Of a stretch of 64,000 nucleotides of DNA, positions 8,492 through 17,201 are shown piece after piece. Origin of the DNA: Planctomyces sp. (GTDB lineage Bacteria > Planctomycetota > Planctomycetia > Planctomycetales > Planctomycetaceae). Numbering within the stretch: the first letter of the stretch is position 1; every line of letters begins with the position of its first letter. Both the position numbers and the translations under genes were made by a program. The notes beneath the pieces were generated by a model that saw nothing but the letters and a program-made list of their open reading frames with translations, had not been told where the DNA came from and ran no database searches. Where the stretch lies: positions 744,001-808,000 of the forward strand of contig JAHBXW010000001.1 of assembly GCA_019636235.1 (NCBI GenBank), in the 5' to 3' direction.

Positions 8492-9676
8492 ATGTCAGAC
8501 CGCTTTCTGGACCATATCGGCAGCCAGTTGGCTTCCATCCGCGAGGCCGGACTGGAAAAGCCCGAACGCGTCATCGACTCCCCTCAGGGACGGCGCGTTG
8601 ATGTCGCCGGCCAAGAAGTCCTCAACCTGTGCGCGAACAACTATCTGGGCCTCGCGCAGCATCCGGACGTCATCGCGGCGGCCCACGAGGGACTTCGCCG
8701 CTGGGGCTTCGGACTCGCTTCCGTGCGGTTCATCTGCGGCACGCAGACGCTGCACAAAGATCTGGAAACCGCGCTCAGCCGGTTCCTGGGGACGGATGAC
8801 ACGATCCTGTATTCCTCCTGCTTCGACGCCAACGGCGGCCTGTTCGAAACCCTGCTGACCGCCGAGGACGCCGTCATCTCCGACGCGCTCAACCACGCGA
8901 GCATCATCGACGGCATCCGGCTCTGCAAAGCCCAGCGGTTCCGATACCGCAACAACGACATGGCGGACCTGGAGGAGCAGTTGCGGCAGGGGAGTTCCGC
9001 GCGGTTCCGCATGATCGCCACCGATGGCGTGTTCTCGATGGACGGCTATTTCGCGAATCTGCCGGCGATCTGCGAACTCGCCGACCGCTACGACGCAATC
9101 GTCATGGTCGACGACTCGCACGCCGTCGGGTTCGTCGGCCCCCGGGGTCGCGGCACGCCTGAACTCCAGGGAGTCATGGACCGCGTCGACATCCTGACCG
9201 GCACGCTCGGCAAGGCGCTGGGGGGCGCCAGCGGCGGCTACACGAGCGGCCGCCAGCCGATCATCGACCTGCTGCGACAGCGGTCCCGCCCCTACCTGTT
9301 TTCGAACACCCTGGCCCCGCCGATCGCGACCGCGACTCTGAAGGCTCTGGAACTGTTGAGCGCGTCGACCGAACTCCGCGACACGCTGGAGGCCAACACC
9401 CGGTACTTTCGGGGGGCGATCGACGCCGCGGGTCTGAAGGTCCTGCCCGGCGAGCATCCGATTTGCCCCATCATGATCGGCGACGCCTCGCTCGCCGGCC
9501 GCGTCGCCGCGCGGATGCTGGAGCGCGGCGTGTACGTCGTCGGGTTCTCGTATCCCGTCGTCCCGCAGGGTCAGGCGCGGATCCGCACGCAGGTTTCGGC
9601 AGCGCACACCCGCGACGACCTGCAGTTCGCTGTCGACCAGTTTCAGGCCGTTCGCCAGGAGATCGGCTGGCCCTGA
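8492..9676 (+). CDS. kbl: Glycine C-acetyltransferase (2-amino-3-ketobutyrate CoA ligase)
   Basis: A 394-residue alpha-oxoamine synthase, the normal length for Kbl. Motifs seen are [13 protein letters not shown] near the N-terminus, [21 protein letters not shown], the PLP-ring Asp in [12 protein letters not shown], and the PLP lysine in [15 protein letters not shown]. The RFICGTQ segment favours Kbl over BioF or HemA. The enzyme cleaves 2-amino-3-ketobutyrate with CoA to glycine and acetyl-CoA, the second step of threonine degradation. No threonine 3-dehydrogenase gene is adjacent, so its partner, if present, is elsewhere. The CNT transporter starts 74 bases downstream on the same strand. Confidence 0.9.
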   Translation: MSDRFLDHIGSQLASIREAGLEKPERVIDSPQGRRVDVAGQEVLNLCANNYLGLAQHPDVIAAAHEGLRRWGFGLASVRFICGTQTLHKDLETALSRFLGTDDTILYSSCFDANGGLFETLLTAEDAVISDALNHASIIDGIRLCKAQRFRYRNNDMADLEEQLRQGSSARFRMIATDGVFSMDGYFANLPAICELADRYDAIVMVDDSHAVGFVGPRGRGTPELQGVMDRVDILTGTLGKALGGASGGYTSGRQPIIDLLRQRSRPYLFSNTLAPPIATATLKALELLSASTELRDTLEANTRYFRGAIDAAGLKVLPGEHPICPIMIGDASLAGRVAARMLERGVYVVGFSYPVVPQGQARIRTQVSAAHTRDDLQFAVDQFQAVRQEIGWP

Positions 9677-9750
9677 CGGCCTCCGTTCGTCGCCGCCCGC
9701 CTGGCGTTCGGGCCCGCGAGGAACATTCCATCCATCCGACGCGCGAGGTC

Positions 9751-11049
9751 ATGACGACCATGAGCGACGCCTCCGCCCCCCAGTTTCAGGGTCTGCTGGG
9801 AATTCTCGCCATCCTGGCGATCTGCTGCGCGTTGTCGAAGGATCGCCGGCGCATCAGTTGGCGGCTGGTGATCTGGGGACTGGGGCTGCAGGTGACGTTC
9901 GCCTGGCTGGTCATCACTACGCGCCCCGGGCAGGCGTTCTTCATCGCCTGCGATGCCGGGATCAACCGGCTGCTGGATTTCAGCCGCGCCGGGACGGCCT
10001 TTCTGATGCGTTCGTTCGTGACCCAGGACGTCGAACCGGCCCTCCGCAACCTCGCGTTCGACGCCCTGCCCTCGGTGATCTTCTTCTCCGCCCTGCTCAG
10101 CGTCCTGTACCACCTGGGCGTCATGCCGCGGATCGTGCAGGGCATCGCCTGGGTGATGATGCGGACGATGCGAACCAGCGGCGCCGAGACATTGAGCGTG
10201 GCCGGGAACATCTTTGTCGGACAAACGGAGGCGCCCCTGCTGGTGCGCCCGTTCGTCTCCACGATGACGCGCTCCGAACTGCACACCCTGATGTGCGGCG
10301 GGTTCGCGACTATCGCCGGCAGCGTGATCGGGCTGTATGTGGCCTGGCTGCAGGGACGCGTGCCGAACATCGCCGGGCACCTGATGGCGGCCAGCGTCAT
10401 GAACGCCCCCGCGGCGATCATCATCTCCAAGCTGCTCGTTCCGGAGGTCGATGTTCCCGCGACGCGCGGCGAAGTGCGGCTGAAAGTCGAACGCTCCGCG
10501 GGCAACATCGTGGAGGCGCTGGGCGACGGAGCGACAGTGGGCATGAAGCTGTTGCTGAACATCGCGGCCATGCTGCTGGCGTTCGTCGCCATCATGACGA
10601 TGCTGAACGCGGGGCTGGCGGCGCTGGGGGGCGGACTGGCGCGGTTGGGGGCGCCGGAGGCCGTGACGTCGCTGTTTTCCCTGGAGGCCATTCTGGGGCG
10701 GCTGTTCCAACCTCTGGCCTGGACCCTGGGCGTCTCGTGGTCGGAAGCGCATGTGCTGGGACAATTGCTCGGCAAAAAACTCGTGTTGACCGAACTCGTC
10801 GCGTTTCAGGAACTCAGCCAGATCGGGCCGGGCCAGCTCAGTCCGCGTTCGGCGGTGATCGCCAGTTACGCGCTGTGCGGGTTCGCGAACTTCGCATCGG
10901 TCGGGATTCAACTGGGCGGGATCGGCGCGATGGCGCCGGAACGCAAACAGGATTTGTCGGAACTCGCCCTGCGCGCCATGATGGGCGGCGCGCTGGCGAC
11001 CTGTCTGACGGCCGCGATGGCCGGATTGTGGATTCGCATCCCGGGATGA
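9751..11049 (+). CDS. nupC: Concentrative nucleoside transporter (CNT / NupC family)
   Basis: The ATG at 9751 gives a 432-residue inner-membrane protein of normal NupC length, with GAGG just upstream; ATG 9760 is possible. It shows the repeated hydrophobic helices of the family and its central signature SVAGNIFVGQTEAPLLVRP, followed by LMCGGFATIAGSVIG and, late in the protein, SYALCGFANFASVGIQLGGI. CNT proteins import nucleosides coupled to Na+ or H+. The frame is open further upstream, but that region is the shadow of kbl. The gene is followed 46 bases later by the cyclase-fold protein on the same strand, which may be coincidental. Confidence 0.88.
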   Translation: MTTMSDASAPQFQGLLGILAILAICCALSKDRRRISWRLVIWGLGLQVTFAWLVITTRPGQAFFIACDAGINRLLDFSRAGTAFLMRSFVTQDVEPALRNLAFDALPSVIFFSALLSVLYHLGVMPRIVQGIAWVMMRTMRTSGAETLSVAGNIFVGQTEAPLLVRPFVSTMTRSELHTLMCGGFATIAGSVIGLYVAWLQGRVPNIAGHLMAASVMNAPAAIIISKLLVPEVDVPATRGEVRLKVERSAGNIVEALGDGATVGMKLLLNIAAMLLAFVAIMTMLNAGLAALGGGLARLGAPEAVTSLFSLEAILGRLFQPLAWTLGVSWSEAHVLGQLLGKKLVLTELVAFQELSQIGPGQLSPRSAVIASYALCGFANFASVGIQLGGIGAMAPERKQDLSELALRAMMGGALATCLTAAMAGLWIRIPG

Positions 11050-11095
11050 GCGACGGTCGCCGCTACGAGCCCCGACGGTGCAGGAGAAATCTGGT

Positions 11096-12631
11096 TTGAC
11101 GTCGCCTGGAGACTCCGGTCCGCGCCGCATTGCGAACTCCCGGCGCGCGGCCCCGACGTCGTCGCGGTCCGCGCCCGCCCCCTTGGACGCCGCCGCAAGC
11201 ACCGGCGCTGCGGACGCCCCCGACACGCTCGGTGCACAGGATCTGCGAACGACGCTGCGCCGTAACGCCCCCGCGCTGGCCGTGAGCCTGGCGCTGCACG
11301 CGCTGCTGATCCTGCTGTTGGCTTTCTGGACGCTGACCGCGCGGGACGAGCTGATCGAACCGATCACGACCCGCTGGGCGTCGCGAACCGCGACTCAGGC
11401 GTCCGCCGAACCGCCGCTGCAGGCGGTCCGCATTGACGCTTCCGGGCTGCGCGGCCGCCCCGCCGCCCCCAGCTCGACGCCCGAGCCGCCCCCCCTGGCT
11501 GGCCCGGCGAAGCCTGTCGATGTCTCCCGGGCGCTGTCCCTGCGATCGTCCGACGCCTCGCAGGCGCCCGACGACGTCCGCCAGGCGATTGACGCGGCGC
11601 TTCAGTGGATCGTCCGCCAGCAGCAACCCGACGGGCGCTGGATGCTGACCGGCCCCTACCCCCAGGCGGGCACGATCGACAGCGATTCGGCGGCGACGGC
11701 GCTTTCGCTCCTGGCGTTGCTGGGGGATGGCCAGACGCATCAGTCCGGACGCCATCGCGCGGCCGTCGACAAGGGATTGCGCTGGCTGGTCGCCCAGCAG
11801 GGCGGTTCCGGCGACTTGTTTGACGGCCCCTCCGAAGGGCTGGAGGGCCACTTCTACGCGCATGCCATGGGCACGATCTGCCTCTCGGAGGCGCTGGCCC
11901 TCAGTGGTGATGAGGAATTGCGGCCGGCGGCGGAACGGGCGGTTGCCTTTCTCGTCATATCGCAGAACCCCGAACTGGGAGGCTGGCGCTATCGTCCGCT
12001 GTCATCGACCGGAGTCGGCGACCTGTCCGTCACGAGCTGGTGTCTGATGGCCCTGCATTCCGCCCGAATGGCGGGCCTCGATGCCCCCGACGAGACCTGG
12101 CGGCTCGCCGACCGGTTCCTCGCATCCGTGCAGGGCGATCGCGCGGATGGCGCTTCGTTCCGGTATCGGCCCGACCAGCCCCAGCAGCATGAACAACGCT
12201 GGTCGATGTCCGCCAAGGGACTGTTGTGCCGGCAATGGCTGGGCTGGCCGGCAGATGATCCGGCGATGACAAGCGGACTGGCGTTTCTGACGTCCGAGGC
12301 GCACGCCCCGATGTGGGCGGCTGACCGTCGCAATGTTTACGCGTGGTACTACACGGCGCAGGTGCTGCATCATCTGGGAGGCGAGCCCTGGCGGCCATGG
12401 TTTGACCGGACCTCCGCGGTGCTGATCGCCGAGCAGGATCAGGGGACGGGCCGCACGGCGGGGAGCTGGAATCCCGCGCGGCCGCGCGGCGCGTTTCTGG
12501 AGTGGAGCCATGGCGCGGGGCGGCTGTACCTGACGGCCCTGTGCGCGCTGATCCTCGAAACGCCGTACCGCCATCGCGCGATCTATGAACCGCCGGCCGG
12601 CGAGACCAGCGACGTCGACGAATTGGACTGA
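11096..12631 (+). CDS. Membrane-anchored prenyltransferase / squalene-cyclase-like repeat protein
   Basis: I prefer the TTG at 11096 because AGGAG lies nine bases upstream; the GTG at 11078 in the same frame has no ribosome binding site. A disordered Ala/Pro-rich N-terminus leads to one membrane helix (LAVSLALHALLILLLAFWTL), a Pro-rich linker, then an alpha/alpha-barrel of terpene-cyclase-like repeats. Typical repeat pieces are DAALQWIVRQQQPDGRW, GLRWLVAQQ, AVAFLVISQNPELGGWRY and YYTAQVLHHLGG. The DxDD (cyclase) and zinc-ligand (prenyltransferase) motifs are not seen, so catalysis is doubtful. Such proteins are frequent in planctomycetes with unknown role. Confidence 0.75.
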   Translation: MTSPGDSGPRRIANSRRAAPTSSRSAPAPLDAAASTGAADAPDTLGAQDLRTTLRRNAPALAVSLALHALLILLLAFWTLTARDELIEPITTRWASRTATQASAEPPLQAVRIDASGLRGRPAAPSSTPEPPPLAGPAKPVDVSRALSLRSSDASQAPDDVRQAIDAALQWIVRQQQPDGRWMLTGPYPQAGTIDSDSAATALSLLALLGDGQTHQSGRHRAAVDKGLRWLVAQQGGSGDLFDGPSEGLEGHFYAHAMGTICLSEALALSGDEELRPAAERAVAFLVISQNPELGGWRYRPLSSTGVGDLSVTSWCLMALHSARMAGLDAPDETWRLADRFLASVQGDRADGASFRYRPDQPQQHEQRWSMSAKGLLCRQWLGWPADDPAMTSGLAFLTSEAHAPMWAADRRNVYAWYYTAQVLHHLGGEPWRPWFDRTSAVLIAEQDQGTGRTAGSWNPARPRGAFLEWSHGAGRLYLTALCALILETPYRHRAIYEPPAGETSDVDELD

Positions 12632-12702
12632 AGTGCGGCGCGAATTCTTCCGTCGCGCGGACGCGTCAGATATTCTCCGCCCGGTCTTTGAAGGGAACGA
12701 GC

Positions 12703-13707
12703 ATGGGCAAGACGCCAACTCCGCGACATTGGGTGGGATTCGACCTCGGCGGCACGAAGATGCTCGCCCAGGTGTTCACCGACGATTTCAAATCGCTCGG
12801 CCGCGAACGGAAGAAAACGCGTCCCCAGCATGCGGCGGCCAGCGGGCTGGCCCGCATTTCGGAGACGATTCGCGGAGCGATCCGGGAGGCAGGCCTGACG
12901 GCCGAGGACATTTCCGGCATTGGCATCGGGTGTCCCGGTCCGGTCGATATGGATCGGGGCGTCCTGTTGTCGCCTCCGAATCTGGCATGGGACACGGTCG
13001 ATGTCGGGGCCGCGCTGACGAAGGAGTTCGGTTGTCCGGTGGCCGTCATGAACGACGTCGACGCCGGCGTGTATGGCGAGTACCGGTTCGGCTCGGCGAA
13101 GGATTCGTTCTGCGCCGTGGGCGTGTTCCCGGGCACGGGCATCGGCGGCGGCTGCGTCTATCGCGGCGAGATTCTCCGGGGCCGCAGCAGCTCCTGCATG
13201 GAGATCGGCCATTGCCACGTCGTGCCGAACGGTCCAGTCTGCGGCTGCGGTCAGAGAGGCTGCCTGGAATCCGTGGCCAGCCGGCATGCGATCGCGGCGG
13301 CCGCGGCGCGGGCCGCCCTCCGCGGCGAAGCGCCGCATCTCCTCGCGGAGACTGGCACGGACATCGCCAACATCCGCAGCGGAGCGCTGGCCGAGGCCAT
13401 CGCGCACGGCGACACCGTCGTGGCTGACATTGTTCGCGAGGCGGCGCGACTGATCGGCATCGCAGTGTCCACCGTGGTGAACATGCTCGCGGCCGACACG
13501 ATCATCCTTGGCGGCGGACTTGTCGAGGCGATGCCGGAACTGTTCACGACGAACGTGGACCGCGCCGCCCGCAAGCGAGTCATGCCGGCCTATCGCGACG
13601 CGTTCCAGGTGATCGCCGCCGCGCTCGGGGACGACGCCGCCGCGATCGGCGCTGCCGCCTGGGCGCGGCATGTCATCCACGAGAAGTCCAGCAAGGGAAG
13701 CGGCTGA
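12703..13707 (+). CDS. ROK-family glucokinase / sugar kinase
   Basis: About 334 residues from ATG 12703, preceded by GAAGGGA. The phosphate-1 motif FDLGGTKMLA is at the N-terminus and MNDVDAGVYGEY is the catalytic Asp region. The ROK signature is complete: GTGIGGGCVYRGEI, then GHCHV with the zinc CxCGxxGC cluster in CGCGQRGCLES. A C-terminal IILGGGLVEA adenosine loop follows. ROK kinases phosphorylate glucose or other hexoses or aminohexoses using ATP; there is no helix-turn-helix domain, so this is an enzyme and not a ROK repressor. The substrate is not determinable here. It ends seven bases before the convergent fmt gene. Confidence 0.85.
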   Translation: MGKTPTPRHWVGFDLGGTKMLAQVFTDDFKSLGRERKKTRPQHAAASGLARISETIRGAIREAGLTAEDISGIGIGCPGPVDMDRGVLLSPPNLAWDTVDVGAALTKEFGCPVAVMNDVDAGVYGEYRFGSAKDSFCAVGVFPGTGIGGGCVYRGEILRGRSSSCMEIGHCHVVPNGPVCGCGQRGCLESVASRHAIAAAAARAALRGEAPHLLAETGTDIANIRSGALAEAIAHGDTVVADIVREAARLIGIAVSTVVNMLAADTIILGGGLVEAMPELFTTNVDRAARKRVMPAYRDAFQVIAAALGDDAAAIGAAAWARHVIHEKSSKGSG

Positions 13708-13714
13708 AGGATCG

Positions 13715-14725
13715 CTACTCCGAATCGCGTTCGCCGGACGGCTTCGAAGTCGAGGCCCGATCGCCGCAGAAGCGGCTGCCAGGGGGAACCGCGCGTCCGC
13801 GCAGGAATTCGGCGATGACCATGTCGCGCTTGCCGGCCGGCTGAAGGCGCTCGACGGCCAGGGCGCCGTCCCCTGTCCGGATGCGCAACTCGCCCGGCCC
13901 GCTGGCGATCACCTCGCCCGGCTGGGCGTCCGCCGCGAACCCGGGCAAAGGCGCGACGTCCAGCAGCGTCAACCGCAGCGGCGGTCCCTCCCCCGCCTGC
14001 AGAAACGAATAGGCCTTCGGCCAGGGTTGGAGCGCGCGGACTTTGCGTTCAATCTCCGCCGACGTGCGCGTCCAGTCGATTTCGCCGAACGACTTCGGCA
14101 TCCGCGGGGCCAGCGTCGCGAATGCATCATCCTGCGGAACGGGCGTCGCCGTCCCGGCGGCGATCCGGTCCGCGACGTCCAGAATCAGCTCCGCCGCGAG
14201 GCGCGCCAGACGCGGCTCGAGGTCCCCCGTCGTCTCCCGGGGTCCAATGGCCGTGCGGACCATGCCCAGGATCGGTCCGGCGTCGAGCCGCCGTTCGATT
14301 TGAAACACGGTGACGCCCGTCTCGGCGTCACCCGAGAGAATCGCGTAGTGCACCGGCGCGGCGCCCCGATGTCGCGGCAGCAGCGACGCGTGCAGGTTCA
14401 CCGCCCCGTAACGAGGAATCGACAGCAGGTCGCGTTTCAGCATCTGTCCGTAAGCGGCGACGACGTACAGATCCGCCGTGAATTCGCGCAGCCGGTCCAG
14501 CGACTCCGGCGCATTGATGTTCTCCGGTTGCAGGACGGGCAATCCGGCGGCGACCGCCGCGGCCTTCAGCGGCGGTTCGTGGTGATGCCGTCCGGGCCCG
14601 CCGCGATCCGGCTGGGTCACCAGGCCGACGACCGCATTTCGCGACTGCAGCAGCGCGTCGAACGCCGGTTCGGCGAACGAACCCGTCCCGAGAAACAGAA
14701 CCTTCAAAGCGGCTGCGGCATCCAT
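13715..14725 (-). CDS. fmt: Methionyl-tRNA formyltransferase
   Basis: A 336-residue protein of slightly above normal Fmt length. The N-terminal Rossmann-like domain has VLFLGTGSFAEPAFDAL, and VTQPDRGGPGRHHHEPPLK replaces the usual PxRPxGRG loop. The catalytic signature is AAYGQMLKRDLL, then NLHASLLPRHRGAAPVHYAI with the conserved Asn and His. The C-terminal OB-like domain follows after about residue 205 (IDWTRTSAEIERKVRALQPWPKAYS). The enzyme formylates Met-tRNA(fMet) with 10-formyl-tetrahydrofolate; folD at 49.8 kb belongs to the same one-carbon pool. The usual neighbour def (peptide deformylase) is not adjacent. Confidence 0.92.
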   Translation of the reverse strand: MDAAAALKVLFLGTGSFAEPAFDALLQSRNAVVGLVTQPDRGGPGRHHHEPPLKAAAVAAGLPVLQPENINAPESLDRLREFTADLYVVAAYGQMLKRDLLSIPRYGAVNLHASLLPRHRGAAPVHYAILSGDAETGVTVFQIERRLDAGPILGMVRTAIGPRETTGDLEPRLARLAAELILDVADRIAAGTATPVPQDDAFATLAPRMPKSFGEIDWTRTSAEIERKVRALQPWPKAYSFLQAGEGPPLRLTLLDVAPLPGFAADAQPGEVIASGPGELRIRTGDGALAVERLQPAGKRDMVIAEFLRGRAVPPGSRFCGDRASTSKPSGERDSE

Positions 14726-15039
14726 GACGGTCGGCGGACCACGCGGGAAGGGAACACGAATGGGCGGCAGAGTAGCACCGCCGCGCGCGGATCGCAGCCG
14801 CCGCGGGCGCCGATTGCGGCGCGCGCAAAAAAACGCCCCGGCAGCCGGGGAGACCGCCGGGACGTGAGGAAATCACTGGATGCAGACATGGCGCCGGGGA
14901 AGCGCCAAAGGGGGGAAGGAGCGCAAGAACGTCCAGGGTGTCTGCAATGTCGTGACGTGACTGGCAGGGGGGGAGGTTCAGACGGTCAGTCGCCAGTCAC
15001 TGCCGCCGCGAGTTCGCTCACGCGTGTCAACCGGGCCCG
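14726..15039. other. Intergenic region containing a terminator
   Basis: About 314 bases between fmt and the upstream secreted-protein gene. Apart from the terminator listed separately I see no gene. Confidence 0.5.
14827..14850 (-). terminator. Rho-independent terminator
   Basis: CCCCGGC-A-GCCGGGG (14836-14850) forms a perfect GC stem. On the minus strand it is followed by a run of seven T (complement of A at 14827-14833). It ends the transcript of the secreted carboxypeptidase-regulatory-like gene, about 190 bases after its stop. Confidence 0.8.
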
Positions 15040-15588
15040 TTACGGGCTGGCCGGTTCCAGTTTGTCGAGCTTGTCCTGAATATCGTTGAGGTCGGACTGG
15101 TTGACGATCGCCACAGCGAGGCCGGCGGCGCCGACGCCCAGTGACGCGATCGAAATCCAATCCAATCCGCCGAGTTCGTAGTACTCGTCCTGGCCGCGGA
15201 CGGTGTTGTCCACAACCAGCACGGCGTGTTCCCTGGCGGCGGGCGGCGCGGCATCCGCGTGCCAGACACGAACCATCTTCTGCGACGGTCCGGCCTTCAG
15301 CTCGTAGATGCCGCTCTTCACGTCGGCGAGGGCGAATCCGCCATCGAGATCCGTCGTGGTCCTGGCAATCGCTTTCCCTTGTTGGTTCAGGGTGACGACC
15401 GCTCCGTCGACCGGGGCGCCGGCAGAGGACACGACGGCGCCGGCCAAGGCGCCGCTCTCATCGAGAGCGACGTCGGCCACAACTGGTCGGGCCGGCTTCT
15501 CGCCGGCTCGCAATGCACTCTGCGGGGCCACCAGGCCGAAGCCGGCCAGCACCGCCAGGGTGCAACGAAACGCACGGAGTTTGGTCAT
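15040..15588 (-). CDS. Secreted carboxypeptidase-regulatory-like domain protein
   Basis: The ATG at 15588 follows AAAGGAG and begins a signal peptide (FRCTLAVLAGFGLVAPQSALRA), giving about 182 residues. The central domain is a seven-stranded carboxypeptidase-regulatory (transthyretin-like) fold: GALAGAVVSSAGAPVDGAVV, then TTTDLDGGFALADVKSGIYELKAG. Near the C-terminus there is a hydrophobic segment (WISIASLGVGAAGLAVAIVNQ) and a short charged coil (LNDIQDKLDKLE). This pattern is common in planctomycete envelope proteins; the function is unknown. It is monocistronic, with its own ribosome binding site and terminator. Confidence 0.8.
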   Translation of the reverse strand: MTKLRAFRCTLAVLAGFGLVAPQSALRAGEKPARPVVADVALDESGALAGAVVSSAGAPVDGAVVTLNQQGKAIARTTTDLDGGFALADVKSGIYELKAGPSQKMVRVWHADAAPPAAREHAVLVVDNTVRGQDEYYELGGLDWISIASLGVGAAGLAVAIVNQSDLNDIQDKLDKLEPASP

Positions 15589-16001
15589 GGGCGCTCCTTT
15601 CTCCGTTTCCAGCCGGAGGGACCATCCTGTCAAGCTGCTCTCCGGCTGTGGAGCGGCTCGACCCCGGGAACGCACGGCATCCGACCGTGCGCCATATTCG
15701 AGACCTGTCTGCATGGTGTGAGGCAACGACGGCGCCGCATCGCCCGAGTTCACGGGAGATCGGTTGCCTCCCGCCGCCGATCACGATCGACGACGGACAT
15801 TGCTAGAATGGAAAACAGGGTCGCTCGAACGAGCGGCCCGTCTCTATCCCTCATTCCGCGGGGGGGTCAACCGCGATCCCTGGCTGGCGTTTGCCCATGA
15901 CCAGCACGATGCCTGCCCCAGCGACGCGAAAACCCGCTCTCCGCGACGCCTCATTTGCGCTGAGTATTGTTTCATAAACCATTCTGCCAACGGAGCTTGC
16001 A
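15589..16001. other. Intergenic region, divergent promoters
   Basis: About 410 bases between two divergent genes. An AT-rich patch at about 15953-15985 (TTGCGC ... TTTCATAAA) and GGAG at 15990-15993 upstream of the start at 16002 are a plausible promoter and ribosome binding site for the isomerase gene. No ORF that I believe. Confidence 0.45.
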
Positions 16002-17042
16002 ATGTCCGACCTGCCGACCTCCGGCGCCGCCTCCGGCCCTGTTTCGAGGCTTGATCGCCGTGAATGGATCGCCTGGGCCAGCGCATTGGGACCGGCGTTT
16101 CTTGCCGCTCAGGGACTCGCCCAGGAGACCCGGCCCGCGGTCCTCGGCACGCTCGTCGACGATCCGCCCCGCAAGTTCTCCATGAAGAAGTCCATCAACC
16201 TGTGGGCGCTGCCCTACCCGCAGTCGATGACGCTGAACCACTGCCTCAAAATCGTCGCCGACGCGGGCTTTGACGGCGTCGAGGTCAACTTCAACCTCGA
16301 GGGGGACATCTCTCCGGACGCCTCCCCGGACGACCTCAAACGCATCGGCGACTCGGCTCGCGACCTGGGACTCGAGATCAGCGGCCTGTGCTCGTTTCTG
16401 TTCTGGCCCTACTCGCTGACCAGCAGCGACCCGGAACGCCGCGCCAAGGGGCGCGAACTCGCGGGGCAGATGCTCGCCGCGGCCGCCGCACTGGGAACCA
16501 GAAACCTGCTCGTCGTGCCCGGCGCCGTGTACATCCCCTGGGCGCCCGAGCCCGAACCGGTCCCCAACGATGTCTGCCGACAGCGGGCCCTCGAGTCCCT
16601 CAAGCCCCTGCTGCCCGAGGCGGAACGGCTGGGCGTCTCGCTGAACCTCGAGAACATCTTCGCCAACGGCTTCCTGATGACGCCGCAGGAGATGAACGAC
16701 TTCGTCGATGAGCTTGGCAGCGACGCCGTCGGCGTGCACTTCGACACCGGCAACATCATGCAGTTCCAGTTTCCGGAGCACTGGATCACGCAGTGCGGGA
16801 AACGCATCCGCAATGTGCACCTCAAGGAGTACAGCAAACGCGCCGGCACCGAATTCACGCTGGACGCCTTTCGCCCGCTGCTGGACGGCACGACCGACTG
16901 GCCCGCCGTGCTGAACGCGTTCGAATCGGTCGGCTACGACAGTTGGCTGACGTTTGAATACTTCAACCCGTATCCGCACTGGCCGGAGGCGCTCGTCTAC
17001 CAGACGTCCGACTCGCTGGACCGGATGCTCGGACGCAAGTGA
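16002..17042 (+). CDS. Sugar phosphate isomerase/epimerase-like TIM barrel, exported
   Basis: A 346-residue protein with an N-terminal leader containing DRREWIAWASALGPAFLAA, a twin-arginine-like export signal though not a perfect match. The rest is an AP-endonuclease-2-type TIM barrel: AGFDGVEVNFNLEGD, GLEISGLCSFLFW, RNLLVVPGAVY, LNLENIF, GVHFDTGNIM, RNVHLKEY, and a late WLTFEYF. The metal ligands Glu (NLEN), Asp/His (HFDTGN), His (VHLKE) and Glu (TFEYF) are all visible. Planctomycetes carry many such isomerases, some linked to hexuronate or myo-inositol catabolism; the substrate is not readable. A DUF1501 gene and a ceramidase-like gene follow on the same strand. Confidence 0.82.
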   Translation: MSDLPTSGAASGPVSRLDRREWIAWASALGPAFLAAQGLAQETRPAVLGTLVDDPPRKFSMKKSINLWALPYPQSMTLNHCLKIVADAGFDGVEVNFNLEGDISPDASPDDLKRIGDSARDLGLEISGLCSFLFWPYSLTSSDPERRAKGRELAGQMLAAAAALGTRNLLVVPGAVYIPWAPEPEPVPNDVCRQRALESLKPLLPEAERLGVSLNLENIFANGFLMTPQEMNDFVDELGSDAVGVHFDTGNIMQFQFPEHWITQCGKRIRNVHLKEYSKRAGTEFTLDAFRPLLDGTTDWPAVLNAFESVGYDSWLTFEYFNPYPHWPEALVYQTSDSLDRMLGRK

Positions 17043-17201
17043 CGCGCGGCATGGGCGGCGCGGATCGTCCCGTCGCGACCCTTTGGCGCTCGACCGGGAT
17101 TGACGGCCGCGGATCGACCGCGTGAAATCAATGGACGTGAATGCGTGAGTTCCCGCCGCCGGGCCGCCGGCAACCAACCCCGCCCACCGGACGTCTGACT
17201 G

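Noticed and set aside
8492-9676. Threonine-degradation operon (kbl with tdh)
   Set aside because: No threonine dehydrogenase on either side.
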